Made by a program: the position numbers and the translations under genes. This document shows positions 45,850-55,726 of a stretch of 64,000 bases of DNA, piece by piece (positions within the stretch are counted from its first letter, which is position 1; every line of letters begins with the position of its first letter). Source of the stretch: Fidelibacterota bacterium 408169 (GTDB taxonomy: Bacteria > Fidelibacterota > Marinisomatia > Marinisomatales > TCS55); NCBI GenBank assembly GCA_002256485.1, contig NNSG01000001.1:252017-316016 (forward strand). Reading direction: 5' to 3'. The notes beneath the pieces are model-generated. The model was given only the letters and a program-made list of their open reading frames with translations. It did not search any database and was not told the DNA's origin.

Positions 45850-47115
45850 TTACCACTTTGGATCTTTTTTGAGTTTTTCATCCACCCAATTGTAGCATTC
45901 GCTTCTTGGGGTTACATAGCCTTGATTTTTAATATCATCATCTAGCATAAACCACTGTGCTTTTGAGAATAAGACTTCATTATCTTTCAACCAAGATTTC
46001 GAATTATTATATCGACTAAATCCCAATTCATCAGCTTTTAAAAAATTTCTGTATGCTAGAGTTGAAATAATTCGATCATCTAATGAAATGGATGCACTTC
46101 TACAATCTTGAAATGATTTGTAATATACATTTCCTTTTTTGCCGTGAGATTCGCCTCTATTCTTATCAATGGAAATTGCTTTATCTGCCCAACGTAATGC
46201 CTTATCATATTTTTGGTTTGCTATATTTACATCGCAAATTTTTAATGCAATCTGAACATCTCGTGGATTAAGTAAAAAAAGTTCTTCGTAGGCATCGGAA
46301 GCATCGTCTAATTGATCTGCATTATAATGTGCCTGTCCCAATTTTCGATAAGCTAATTTACTCGTCTTATCAAGACGAATCACTTTTTTTAGTACGTCTA
46401 CTGCTTCAAATTCTTCATCATTACTAAGTAAGCGATCAGCTAAGTCAATTCCGTATGAAATATTATCTGGATTGTTTTTAAAACGTTCTCGATAGATATC
46501 CAATGGATCTTTACCTGTTTTTTCGTAAACAAGTGCAATTTCACTTTGAGCTTTTTCATTTGAAGGGTCTACATCCAAAATTTGTTCTAAATAATCAATT
46601 TGATCATCATAAAAACCCTTTTCACCATACAATTCCGCTAAATCCATTTTAATATCCAAATCATTCGGAGTCAATTCAGTTAATCGATTTAATTCAGAAA
46701 TTTGTAAATCTGTTTTACCTTGTTTTGAATAAGCATACACGAGACGTTTGCGTAATTGTACATTATTTGGTAGTTGCTGTAATCCTTTTACCAAAACGAA
46801 TTCAGAACTATCATATTGACCTAAATATTCATACGAAATTGCATAATATTGATAGACTTCTTCAGGATCATCTCTATCACATCCTAATTCAACTAATTCT
46901 CTGTAAACATTTATTGTGGACTGCCAATCCCTGTTTTTATAATATTCAGCTGCGCTGCTCAATAGCCTGGGACAACGAACTTCACGAAGAGAGTCAAGAT
47001 ACGCTTCGTAGGATGCATCTTCGTCTACCTGTACATCTTCCGGTGGTACACACATAGAAAAAAATAAGGCTGTTACACCTACTATTAATATTTTGTGAAT
47101 ATGAATTGGTTTCAT
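45850..47115 (-). CDS. TPR lipoprotein
   Basis: 421 residues. A lipobox follows the signal peptide (VTALFFSMCVPPEDV, Cys22). About eight TPR repeats are visible, for example DPEEVYQYYAISYEYLGQYD, NEKAQSEIALVYEKTGKDPL and AYRKLGQAHYNADQLDDASD. TPR proteins scaffold complexes; no partner is evident. It is 21 bases above glyA and 11 bases below the outer-membrane protein gene. Confidence 0.8.
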   Translation of the reverse strand: MKPIHIHKILIVGVTALFFSMCVPPEDVQVDEDASYEAYLDSLREVRCPRLLSSAAEYYKNRDWQSTINVYRELVELGCDRDDPEEVYQYYAISYEYLGQYDSSEFVLVKGLQQLPNNVQLRKRLVYAYSKQGKTDLQISELNRLTELTPNDLDIKMDLAELYGEKGFYDDQIDYLEQILDVDPSNEKAQSEIALVYEKTGKDPLDIYRERFKNNPDNISYGIDLADRLLSNDEEFEAVDVLKKVIRLDKTSKLAYRKLGQAHYNADQLDDASDAYEELFLLNPRDVQIALKICDVNIANQKYDKALRWADKAISIDKNRGESHGKKGNVYYKSFQDCRSASISLDDRIISTLAYRNFLKADELGFSRYNNSKSWLKDNEVLFSKAQWFMLDDDIKNQGYVTPRSECYNWVDEKLKKDPKW

Positions 47116-47126
47116 TGTTGATTACC

Positions 47127-48383
47127 TCATTTTGGTCTTCTTTTTACGAACCACACGTCACCTAATTGTATGCCAATTGTAAAATGATTGATTTGTTCAT
47201 CTGAAATTATATCGCTGGTACGGATGCCATATCTATAGGCAAAATCTATCTGATTATTTGCAACACCAAATTTAATACCAATCCCTAAAGAAATTCCCAA
47301 TTCATTCACATAATTATCCATTTCTTCCAAAAAATCTCTACGGTAATAAACACCACCTCTATATTGTATTTTTTGGGTGAATTTGAATGCTGTTTCAGGT
47401 GAAAATTGAGCTATACCCAGTGAAACTTGTTGAGATTTATTTATATATTGAGATAGCAAAGGGAAAATAGTTTTATCTTTATATCCACTATCGTTCCAAC
47501 TATGGGCTTCCAACATCAAATGAAGATCATTCTTCATTAACATGTCAAAACCAAAGCCTATCTCAAACGGCTCTAGAACATTATTATAAATATTAATTTC
47601 AGCAGAAGGAGCGCTGGAAGGTGTAGGGTTATCAGCATTATCATAATATCCATTATTATTGATATCTTCAAATGGCTGAAATGAATAGCGTTTTATCTCC
47701 AATGGATTAATTACACCACTGAACATAAAATATATATTTATTGGTCTATTATTACTATTAAATCTATCCGATGATAAAAATATTTTATAAAGCGAACCGG
47801 AAAATAAATGTCGTTGAAAATAATGATATGTTCGCTGATCAATACTAAACTTTGAATCTTTTCGTAAAGAACCAAATAACATATCCAATTCAACCGCTAT
47901 TCCTTCATGCATTGTTAAGGGAAATCGAATAGCTGTATATAATGATGATATTCCGCCTGAACCGTCAACAGAGCGTTTTGTTAAAAGAGTATCGCCTTCC
48001 ACATAGGATTCAGCTTGATCATCTTCTATTAAAAATTGCTGAGTGAATAGTGGTTTTAGACCAAATCCCCAAGCATACTTATCACCAATCGGAACAGTAA
48101 ATTGCGCACTGGAGATACCAGATAATCCGTTCACCCCAAGATCACTGGAATACTCATCGCCATTGTAATTACCGGATAAATATGCATATTTAAAATTGTT
48201 CCAAGTGACAGGATTGGACAGTGAAACATTATGATTAAAAGAAGGAATAATCCCACGACTGGCTAGAGCCGTAGATGCAGCATTATGATTGAAAGAAATT
48301 AATCCTAAACCAAACGCGTTATGGATTGACTGTCCGTTTAAAACAGTAAATAATGATAATAAAATGAGTCTACGGTGCAACAT
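47127..48383 (-). CDS. FadL/PorV-like outer-membrane protein, unknown function
   Basis: 418 residues from the ATG at 48383, which gives a short signal peptide (MLHRRLILLSLFTVLNGQ); the frame extends 33 bases upstream. The mature protein is rich in alternating beta strands and ends FTIGIQLGDVWFVKRRPK. A PorV-like pattern LGLISFNHNAASTALASRG and NPVTWNNFKYAYLSG occurs near the start. It overlaps the lipoprotein gene upstream by 14 bases. Export as a barrel is inferred. Confidence 0.6.
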   Translation of the reverse strand: MLHRRLILLSLFTVLNGQSIHNAFGLGLISFNHNAASTALASRGIIPSFNHNVSLSNPVTWNNFKYAYLSGNYNGDEYSSDLGVNGLSGISSAQFTVPIGDKYAWGFGLKPLFTQQFLIEDDQAESYVEGDTLLTKRSVDGSGGISSLYTAIRFPLTMHEGIAVELDMLFGSLRKDSKFSIDQRTYHYFQRHLFSGSLYKIFLSSDRFNSNNRPINIYFMFSGVINPLEIKRYSFQPFEDINNNGYYDNADNPTPSSAPSAEINIYNNVLEPFEIGFGFDMLMKNDLHLMLEAHSWNDSGYKDKTIFPLLSQYINKSQQVSLGIAQFSPETAFKFTQKIQYRGGVYYRRDFLEEMDNYVNELGISLGIGIKFGVANNQIDFAYRYGIRTSDIISDEQINHFTIGIQLGDVWFVKRRPK

Positions 48384-49629
48384 ACTGAATAAAAAGTTTT
48401 GGGTATAATGAATCATGATCCGCAGAATAAAAATGAACTTCCGTTCTTAAACTATTATTTATATTACCATAAAGTTTAATACCAAGATTGTCTACATTTT
48501 CAAAGTACTGATTTTGGAGGAAGTTCTTAATGTTGAAAACAACTTTACTGTCTTGAACAGACCCACTGGAAAAAAGTGAAGCATGTACATTGAAATCATC
48601 TTCATCTAATATTTCAAAGTTTGATAAAATAATAGTATCATTCAATGGAGCAGCCCAAATGCTGAATGAAGAAATATTTGTATCCGGAACCATGAATAGT
48701 GTCAACTCTGCTTTATCAAAACTAGTTTGATTCGGTAATTGAAGAGAATCCAAAAAGTCCATCTTAATTAAACTACGTAATCCTTTTCCACGGCTAATAG
48801 TGACATAAGATGTATCTTGTTCAGTTAATTCCGGTGGGACCATTATGCTCAAATCTTGAGAAACAAGGAATGTCCTTGAAAGTGTGTCAATACTAACATC
48901 TCCAGACGTATCAGCTGAATCAGGATAATTAAATTGACGAAAATAGATTTCCAATTTAGGTGTTAAGGAATTTGAATAATCAAATTCCCTGCTGTAAAAA
49001 CTATGTAATTCGTTATTTCCATTTTCTTGGATTACCATAAGCGAATAATTCATTGATGTATCAGCAAACGTCGAATCTAATAAACTAACTGCTGGAAACT
49101 TCACGGTATAATTAGTTGTAATTGAATCCACTTCTATACTTTCTTCAGTTGCAGTAGAAACGAGTTCACCAACTTCAATTTCAGAGTCAGTAAAATTTAA
49201 ATAATGTGACTCTGATTCACTGAAAATGGAATCAATCCCATTCAATGGAAAATAGTACATCGAAAAGGTGGCGGGTGTTTCCAATGTATCTTTAGCTACT
49301 CTAATAGTAAAAAATGCGCTATCGATTTTTACAGTCGTGTCAAGAAACGATGATAATGTCCATGCACTTGACTCAAAGGAATAGAATGATGATTTCAACA
49401 AAACAGCTTTATATACAAAATCATCATCCGTACCTAAATACAATTTAGTTTTGCTACCAATTGTTGGGGGGACTTGGTATGTGACTCCTTCAATATCGTA
49501 AAGTACTTGTGTTTCAAGAATAAGGTCCGTTTCGCTTAAATCAGCTTTAAGCGGATCTTCCATACAACTTGTAAAAAATACACAGACTAGACCGATCCCA
49601 AGGAGTCTAAATTTGATTGCTTGTATCAT
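48370..49629 (-). CDS. Lipoprotein, DNRLRE/DUF4270-like beta protein
   Basis: 419 residues from the ATG at 49629 (lipobox VCVFFTSCMEDPLKAD). The sequence is beta-rich and acidic, with repeated patterns of serine/threonine strands and a tail AEVHFYSADH-like RTEVHFYSADHDSLYPKLFI QYV, resembling the carbohydrate-associated DNRLRE fold. Family assignment is weak. It sits between the GT5-domain gene and the outer-membrane protein gene, with a 14-base overlap with the latter. Confidence 0.55.
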   Translation of the reverse strand: MIQAIKFRLLGIGLVCVFFTSCMEDPLKADLSETDLILETQVLYDIEGVTYQVPPTIGSKTKLYLGTDDDFVYKAVLLKSSFYSFESSAWTLSSFLDTTVKIDSAFFTIRVAKDTLETPATFSMYYFPLNGIDSIFSESESHYLNFTDSEIEVGELVSTATEESIEVDSITTNYTVKFPAVSLLDSTFADTSMNYSLMVIQENGNNELHSFYSREFDYSNSLTPKLEIYFRQFNYPDSADTSGDVSIDTLSRTFLVSQDLSIMVPPELTEQDTSYVTISRGKGLRSLIKMDFLDSLQLPNQTSFDKAELTLFMVPDTNISSFSIWAAPLNDTIILSNFEILDEDDFNVHASLFSSGSVQDSKVVFNIKNFLQNQYFENVDNLGIKLYGNINNSLRTEVHFYSADHDSLYPKLFIQYVAP

Positions 49630-49651
49630 TAAGTGAATTATATACGTCAGA

Positions 49652-50479
49652 TCAACCGTTAAGTTTCTCAAGGACTTTATCCAATTTGTCAGCTACAGGC
49701 TGATAATCCAATATATCCTCTTCAGGAACTTTAACCGTAAATACTTTTTTCTTATTGGCCTTCACTGTAGGAAGCTTTAGCAATTTTTCAGTAATATTAT
49801 TAGATGGAGATTCCAGAGCAATAATCATATCTGCGTTTTCAGTCGCTGCTTCATATGCATTGACTTTTCCATTCTTCATAGCTTTTGGAATTTTCAATCC
49901 AGCTTTTTCAAAGGCTGTCTGTCCGAAATTTGTATATTCATCATCCATATTATGTACCATTAATACTGTTTTAATATTCTCATAAAAATCTTTTTTCGCA
50001 TATTCTTCTTTATACATGGCTGGGACGAATGATGATTGCCATCCGTTGCATAAGAAAATATCAGGTTTCCAGAACAAATGAGGAAGTGTAGCTAAAGTTG
50101 CTTTACAAAATATTGAGAAACGCTGATCATTATCTGTAAGGATTCTACCATTTTTTGATTTATATACAAGATTCGTTTGGGGCTTAAACCATTCGTTATC
50201 TTCTAAAAAATAAACCTGAACACGTGTTTTAGGAATGAAAGCACTTTTAGCAGATAGCACTTTTTCTTCGCCATTATATTCAAAAGGAATATCTCGAAGA
50301 CGAATTACCTCTCTTAATATATATTTACGCTCACTGACATACCCGTATTTTGGAATAATAGTACGAATATCATGACCTTTTACCTGCATTAGCAAAGGTA
50401 CTTTTGTTGAAAATGGAGCCAGGCTTGATGTATTAGCGAACGGAATAATTTCCGTAGTCATGTAGAACAGTTTACTCAT
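49652..50479 (-). CDS. Stand-alone GT5 (glycogen/starch synthase) N-terminal domain
   Basis: 275 residues. It is the catalytic N-terminal Rossmann domain of glycogen synthase: MTTEIIPFANTSSLAPFSTK takes the place of the usual KTGGLADV (its lysine and glycines are missing), followed by HDIRTIIPKYGYV, YFLEDNEWF, DIFLCNGWQSSFVPAMY and TVLMVHNMDDEYTNFGQ. The C-terminal GT-B half with the nucleotide-sugar site is absent, so it cannot be a whole synthase. Similar half-proteins are known in Bacteroidetes. Function uncertain. Confidence 0.8.
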   Translation of the reverse strand: MSKLFYMTTEIIPFANTSSLAPFSTKVPLLMQVKGHDIRTIIPKYGYVSERKYILREVIRLRDIPFEYNGEEKVLSAKSAFIPKTRVQVYFLEDNEWFKPQTNLVYKSKNGRILTDNDQRFSIFCKATLATLPHLFWKPDIFLCNGWQSSFVPAMYKEEYAKKDFYENIKTVLMVHNMDDEYTNFGQTAFEKAGLKIPKAMKNGKVNAYEAATENADMIIALESPSNNITEKLLKLPTVKANKKKVFTVKVPEEDILDYQPVADKLDKVLEKLNG

Positions 50480-50495
50480 ATTTTATCTTTTTAGG

Positions 50496-51311
50496 TTATT
50501 CGATTGTTAATTGTTTCAAGGCTTCTTTGGAATGATCGTAATATTCACTTCCTGGGAAATAGTCCACTAATCGTTGAAATTCTTCACGTGCTTTAACTAG
50601 ATTACCCATACTTTGAAAAGTCAAGCCCAGTTTTAATTGTGCATCATCATCTTTATCTGTTCCTGCAAAGGTAAAGACTTTTTCAAATTCTATAATTGCC
50701 CGTTTATAGTTCTTTTGCGAATAATAACATTCAGCCAGCCAATATTGGCTATTATCTGCTAAATTATTCTGTGGATCACTAATAACAAGTTTTGAAAAGC
50801 CTTTTATGGATTGACTATACATTCCATTTTGAAAATGACTCAAACTTTCGATATACAATCTTTTATAATCTGTGGGGCTGATCTTTGAGCTGGGTGAAGC
50901 GGGAGTTTGATCATTACGAACATTATATAATTCAGTAAAACTATTCGCAAGAGTAATAATTTTATTTTCAATCATGACCAATTGGGCTAAAACTTCAAAA
51001 TTTGTACTATCAGAATATGCTGCTTTATCTTCTAATAATCTTATTTTATTATGAATTGTATTTATTCGATTAATAATCAGGATTGAGACAGAATCTGTTT
51101 GTTCTTTTGCTTCAACAGTCGCTTTGAGTGTTCTTTGTAATTCAGGAAGCAAAATATTCAATTTTGTTTCCAATTCATTTATTCGAGCATTCTGCTGGCT
51201 TACTTTATCACTCAATCTCTTTATTTGCTTTGATTCGGATTGAGCAGATAAACTTATCGTATTCAATAAGATTGCACAGAGGATAATATATTTTCCAAGT
51301 CGTTTTAACAT
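50496..51311 (-). CDS. CpoB/YbgF-like TPR protein
   Basis: 271 residues, signal peptide, a coiled coil (SKQIKRLSDKVSQQNARINE, about 26-75) and C-terminal TPRs (SHFQNGMYSQSIKGFSKLVI, DNSQYWLAECYYSQKNYKRA). This is the layout of CpoB, which ties the Tol-Pal system to cell-wall synthesis. No tol or pal gene is in the window. It is 72 bases below rodA. Confidence 0.8.
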   Translation of the reverse strand: MLKRLGKYIILCAILLNTISLSAQSESKQIKRLSDKVSQQNARINELETKLNILLPELQRTLKATVEAKEQTDSVSILIINRINTIHNKIRLLEDKAAYSDSTNFEVLAQLVMIENKIITLANSFTELYNVRNDQTPASPSSKISPTDYKRLYIESLSHFQNGMYSQSIKGFSKLVISDPQNNLADNSQYWLAECYYSQKNYKRAIIEFEKVFTFAGTDKDDDAQLKLGLTFQSMGNLVKAREEFQRLVDYFPGSEYYDHSKEALKQLTIE

Positions 51312-51383
51312 ATGTAATTTTTATTTTTGCAAAAGGATAGGCGGGGAATTTACTGAGGATTCAGTAAATGATCATTGCACTTT

Positions 51384-52616
51384 TTAATAATCCTTTGGAT
51401 CAATACTCAAATTCATTATAAGTGCTACCATAATAAAGCTGGATAAAAGAAATGATCCCCCATATGAAACAAATGGCAACGGTAACCCCTTTACAGGAAT
51501 CATACCCACAGTCATTGCAAAATTCACAAAAACATGTGCCGTAAATATTGTACCTAATCCAACCAATACCAAACTGGAAAAACGGTCATCAACATTATAC
51601 GCTAAACGCAATGTTCGCATTATAAAAAAGGAAAACAATGTTATTAAAATAAATATTGCAAAAAAACCAAACTCTTCTCCAATGACAGAAATGATGAAAT
51701 CAGATTCTTGAACTGGTAAAAATTTGAGATGAGTTTGTGTTCCTTGCCCCCACCCTTTACCAAATAGTCCACCGGCTCCAATCGCAGTTTTACTTTGGAT
51801 AATTTGATAAGCTGCTCCGAGAGGATCAATTTCAGGATTGAATAATGTTAATATTCGCTTTTGTTGATATTCTCTTAGCATACCCCATAAAATTGGTGAT
51901 AGTAATCCCAAAAAAATATTCCCAAAAAATGTAGAAATGCTAAAAACTAAATTAGGTTTCGCTTTATAAATTATATAAATCATTAATATTGCCCAAATTG
52001 CAAATGAAATCCAATGAAAAGCTGTCAAAATACTAACCATTGGAGCCACTATAAGAAATAAATGAAATGGCCGTGCACCTACCCAATACAACATGGGCAA
52101 TAGGGGGACTAAAATAATGATAGCTGATCCTAAATCGGGTTGATTTAAAACGATTCCTGCTGGAATAATGACCATAATTATAGGTATAATACTTGCTGAA
52201 AAATGGTTCATTTCTAAATTGTGATCTGATAAATAACGGGCTAAGGCAATTACCATGATCCATTTAGCAAATTCTGAAGGTTGAAATCCAAAGGGTAAAC
52301 CAATGTCTATCCAGCGATAAGTAGATGCAATTTCGTTACCAAAAAATGGTAAAAGAATTAAAATAATCATAAAACCGTAAAATCCATATATATATCGATG
52401 AATCGTATGCCTGGGTATAAAAAATACAAATATAAAAGCGACAAGCGCAGGTATAAGAAAAAATAGTTCTTTAAAAAATGATAGTTGAAATAAAGTTCCC
52501 TCTTGTCCTGTGTTAATACTTTTTAACGTAATTAACCCTACACCAGTAAGAAACAGCGCTATCGCTATTAAACTAGTGGGCGATTCCTTGAATTTTTGAA
52601 AAAATAGTTGAATCAT
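51384..52616 (-). CDS. rodA: Rod-shape SEDS glycosyltransferase RodA
   Basis: 410 residues with about ten membrane helices. SEDS blocks: WIDIGLPFGFQPSEFAKWIM, NQPDLGSAIIILVPLLPMLY, and GEEFGFFAIFILITLF with PFVSYGGSFLLSSFIMVALI at the end. RodA polymerises peptidoglycan glycan strands in elongation with PBP2. It overlaps pbp2 by 4 bases. Confidence 0.96.
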   Translation of the reverse strand: MIQLFFQKFKESPTSLIAIALFLTGVGLITLKSINTGQEGTLFQLSFFKELFFLIPALVAFIFVFFIPRHTIHRYIYGFYGFMIILILLPFFGNEIASTYRWIDIGLPFGFQPSEFAKWIMVIALARYLSDHNLEMNHFSASIIPIIMVIIPAGIVLNQPDLGSAIIILVPLLPMLYWVGARPFHLFLIVAPMVSILTAFHWISFAIWAILMIYIIYKAKPNLVFSISTFFGNIFLGLLSPILWGMLREYQQKRILTLFNPEIDPLGAAYQIIQSKTAIGAGGLFGKGWGQGTQTHLKFLPVQESDFIISVIGEEFGFFAIFILITLFSFFIMRTLRLAYNVDDRFSSLVLVGLGTIFTAHVFVNFAMTVGMIPVKGLPLPFVSYGGSFLLSSFIMVALIMNLSIDPKDY

Positions 52617-54388
52617 AATGAGAATGCCAAGTTCATATTTTCATTAGAGGAAAAAAGGAAATCAAATATTCGTCCGGCAATAGGAGCTGCTGTAACTCCA
52701 CCATGTCCACCGTTTTCAACTAATACTACTACAGAAACTTGTTTCTTATCTTTTTCACCAAAACCTATAAACCATGCATGTGGTTCTCCATGCGGATTTT
52801 GAGCAGTACCCGTTTTACCAGCGATATTTAAACCAGGAATTCCAGGGTTGGCTCGATTTCCTGTACCATAAGTAGACGAAACGACATTTAGCATATATTT
52901 TTTAATCCGTTTCCACGTTTGATGTGCATAACGATCTACAGAATGTTTAATTTGTGGTTTATCTTTAACTACGTGCAATGCTGGTGCACTCCCATTCATT
53001 ACAAGACTATTTATAAATTGCATCATTTGTATGGGTGTAACTACCAATTCACCTTGCCCCAATGATAAATTTAATAAATGACCTTTGGACCAACCCCAAC
53101 GACCATATTGTTTATTCATAAAACTTGAATTTGGTACCACACCTTTTGCCTCAGATGCTAAATCAATTTCAGTCCTTTGTCCAAATCCAAATTCATTGCA
53201 TGCATTTGCCCATTCATCAATGGATAAGCGCTGCACAACATGATAGAAATATACATTACATGATTGAGCAATGGCTTGTTCTAAATCCATCTCGCCATGA
53301 CCTTCTTCTTTCCAACAATGAAATTCTCTGTCACCTAGCTCATAAACACCATTACAGTTAATTTTTTCTGAATAATCTATTCTACCCTTTTCCATCAACG
53401 ACATTGCAGTTATCATCTTCAACGTGGATCCCGGAGGATACAATCCATGTGTCATTCTATTTAAAAGAGGTTTATCCGGGTTACTAATAATTTCCTGCCA
53501 TTCATCTACAGTCGTTTCACCAGTAAATAAATCTGGTGAATAATCAGGTTTACTGACCATAGCCAGCATCTCTCCTGTTTCAGGGAGTGAAACAAGTACG
53601 ACTGATCGTTTTCCATCTAATATTTTTTCAATCATTGCTTGAAGAGAAATTAAAAGAGTCGTTTGCAGATCCGTGCCTGGAATAGGATTTTCCTTTTCAT
53701 AATCAGAGGATTGACCTATTTCTCTGCCATAAGCATCAACTTCTACAAAATGAACACCCTTTGTTCCACGTAATCTATTTTCATATACTTTTTCTAATCC
53801 ACGCCAACCAACTAAATCACCATAAATATAATTTTCTTTTTCTTTTATATCTTTAATAATAGCTTGGTCAACTTCTTTGACATAACCTAGTATATGAGAT
53901 GCATTTATTTTCTCTGAGAAAAATCGTTCAGGAAATTGTATATAATTTATACCCGTCAATTCCTGCTTGTGTTCTTCAATCCTACTTAATTGATCGAATG
54001 TTAAATCTTTGGCTATTCTTGCTGGTAAAAAACGTCCTCGGTAATATTTTTTATAATTGGTTTTAAGTATTGTAGTATCAATACCTGTACAATAACTAAC
54101 AATCTGAAAATTCTTTTCTTTATTTATTATTTCACCTGGAATTGCAGTCAAAACATACGTGGGAAAATTATCGACAATAATTTCACCATTTCGGTCTAAT
54201 ATTAATCCTCTTGGTGCATTTAGAGGTATAGCCCGAATACGATTTACTTCAGCTTTCTTTTTGTATGTTTCATGAAAATAAACTTGTATATAAAAGAATC
54301 TTAAGATCAACGAAAACATGAGCATGATAATAACTCCGCTCACAACTACAAACCGTCTTTGAGGTATGAGGTTAGCTGCTTTCAGCAC
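52613..54388 (-). CDS. mrdA: Penicillin-binding protein 2 (elongation transpeptidase)
   Basis: 591 residues. One N-terminal helix, a dimerisation part (RDLVGWRGLEK-like GDLVGWRGLEKVYENRLRGT), and the transpeptidase with STLK in LYPPGSTLKMITAMSLM, SCN in AIAQSCNVYFY and KTGT in IAGKTGTAQNPHGEPHAWF. It crosslinks peptidoglycan with RodA. It overlaps mreD by 17 bases. Confidence 0.96.
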   Translation of the reverse strand: MLKAANLIPQRRFVVVSGVIIMLMFSLILRFFYIQVYFHETYKKKAEVNRIRAIPLNAPRGLILDRNGEIIVDNFPTYVLTAIPGEIINKEKNFQIVSYCTGIDTTILKTNYKKYYRGRFLPARIAKDLTFDQLSRIEEHKQELTGINYIQFPERFFSEKINASHILGYVKEVDQAIIKDIKEKENYIYGDLVGWRGLEKVYENRLRGTKGVHFVEVDAYGREIGQSSDYEKENPIPGTDLQTTLLISLQAMIEKILDGKRSVVLVSLPETGEMLAMVSKPDYSPDLFTGETTVDEWQEIISNPDKPLLNRMTHGLYPPGSTLKMITAMSLMEKGRIDYSEKINCNGVYELGDREFHCWKEEGHGEMDLEQAIAQSCNVYFYHVVQRLSIDEWANACNEFGFGQRTEIDLASEAKGVVPNSSFMNKQYGRWGWSKGHLLNLSLGQGELVVTPIQMMQFINSLVMNGSAPALHVVKDKPQIKHSVDRYAHQTWKRIKKYMLNVVSSTYGTGNRANPGIPGLNIAGKTGTAQNPHGEPHAWFIGFGEKDKKQVSVVVLVENGGHGGVTAAPIAGRIFDFLFSSNENMNLAFSL

Positions 54389-54884
54389 GGGAATAATCCT
54401 TAAATGGAAAAATAAGTTGAAGTATGAGAATAAATCCCATAGTATATCCCATGGTCAATATCCATTTTTCCAAAAATGAAATTAAATCTGTATCATATAA
54501 ATATTGATATCGTACGAAACTATATATAAGAAATTGAAGTAGAATGATTCCCACCCATGTCATATGAAAATAAAATGGAATTAAGCGATTATATTGATCT
54601 TTTAAATAACCAGCTAAATAACCTGTTAATGAGAAAGTTAAAGATGATAATCCGAAATAGGAACCCACACCCGTCAAATCAGTTAATAAACCCAAAATAA
54701 AACCGGCAATTACACCATAAAAGCGACCAAATTTGATTGCAGTATAGAGTATAAATATCGTCATAAAATCCGGTCGAATCATGTTAATTGACAAAAATTC
54801 AGCAAGGTAAAACTGAAGGAAAAACACACATAATAACATGAAAATAAACTTATTTAACCGCATGATCGTTTTTAGTAATAACAA
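54372..54884 (-). CDS. mreD: Rod shape-determining protein MreD
   Basis: 170 residues, five or six membrane helices. Typical MreD pattern: RPDFMTIFILYTAIKFGRFY then GVIAGFILGLLTDLTGVGSY, FGLSSLTFSLTGYLAGYLKD. It overlaps mreC by 35 bases and pbp2 by 17; the start could be the internal ATG ten residues in (MRLNKFIF...). Confidence 0.9.
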   Translation of the reverse strand: MLLLKTIMRLNKFIFMLLCVFFLQFYLAEFLSINMIRPDFMTIFILYTAIKFGRFYGVIAGFILGLLTDLTGVGSYFGLSSLTFSLTGYLAGYLKDQYNRLIPFYFHMTWVGIILLQFLIYSFVRYQYLYDTDLISFLEKWILTMGYTMGFILILQLIFPFKDYSRAESS

Positions 54885-55650
54885 ATATATTTATTAGAGA
54901 ACCAAGGTTTTCTGCAAATCGAACAGAAATAATTTTCTGAAAACTGCCTCTTTCATCACGTGTACCTGTCACTTCACCAACAGGCAAATCTTTTGGAAAT
55001 ATATCACTGAACCCAGACGTTAATACCCTATCACCAATACTAATTTCTGAATTTTTCTGCACTTCTCTAATTTCACATAAATCTCCGTATACCCAGCGCA
55101 AAATCCCCACAGAACCAGACGGCATTATGTGCACACTTAATCTAAAATTCACATCACTAATAATCTGGACAATTGAACTATTCTTTCCAACAACGACTGT
55201 TTTACCAATAACTCCTTTAGGAGTCAAAACAGGATCATTCTGTGAAACACCATGATTTGTTCCAACATCAATAGTAATGGTAGTCATATTCGATGAAATA
55301 CCTTTATTGATTACTTTTGATGGTAATAAAGTAAGTTGGCTTTCGCGCTTATAATTAAGTAGATATTTTAATTGCTCATTTTCTGCTGCTAAATTCAGCA
55401 TAGATTCAATTTGCAATTGTAGTTGAATATTTTTTTCACGCAGAAGTGCTGCTTCACCTTCAACAATTGCCATAGATCGTAGCCAAGCTACAGGTTTATA
55501 CAAAAAGGAAAAGAGATCGTTAGCTTTCCCTCGGAGAATAGTTATATCACGAGAATCATTCGAGAGAATTAATGTAAATGAAATGAGAATTGCGAGAATA
55601 AATACAACGTGATCACGTTGTCGTATTAGAGCGAGGTAAATATTCCTCAT
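54850..55650 (-). CDS. mreC: Rod shape-determining protein MreC
   Basis: 266 residues. One N-terminal helix, a coiled coil (AALLREKNIQLQLQIESMLN), then the two beta domains with TITIDVGTNHGVSQNDPVLT, KGVIGKTVVVGKNSSIVQII and IGDRVLTSGFSDIFPKDLPV. MreC links MreB to PBP2 in the periplasm. The mreB stop is 76 bases upstream. Confidence 0.95.
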   Translation of the reverse strand: MRNIYLALIRQRDHVVFILAILISFTLILSNDSRDITILRGKANDLFSFLYKPVAWLRSMAIVEGEAALLREKNIQLQLQIESMLNLAAENEQLKYLLNYKRESQLTLLPSKVINKGISSNMTTITIDVGTNHGVSQNDPVLTPKGVIGKTVVVGKNSSIVQIISDVNFRLSVHIMPSGSVGILRWVYGDLCEIREVQKNSEISIGDRVLTSGFSDIFPKDLPVGEVTGTRDERGSFQKIISVRFAENLGSLINIFVITKNDHAVK

Positions 55651-55726
55651 TATATCTGGTTAATAATTATTGATATTTGCTGAAAAAATTGTAACCGTTT
55701 AATAGAATACTCAATCAATTACCGCA

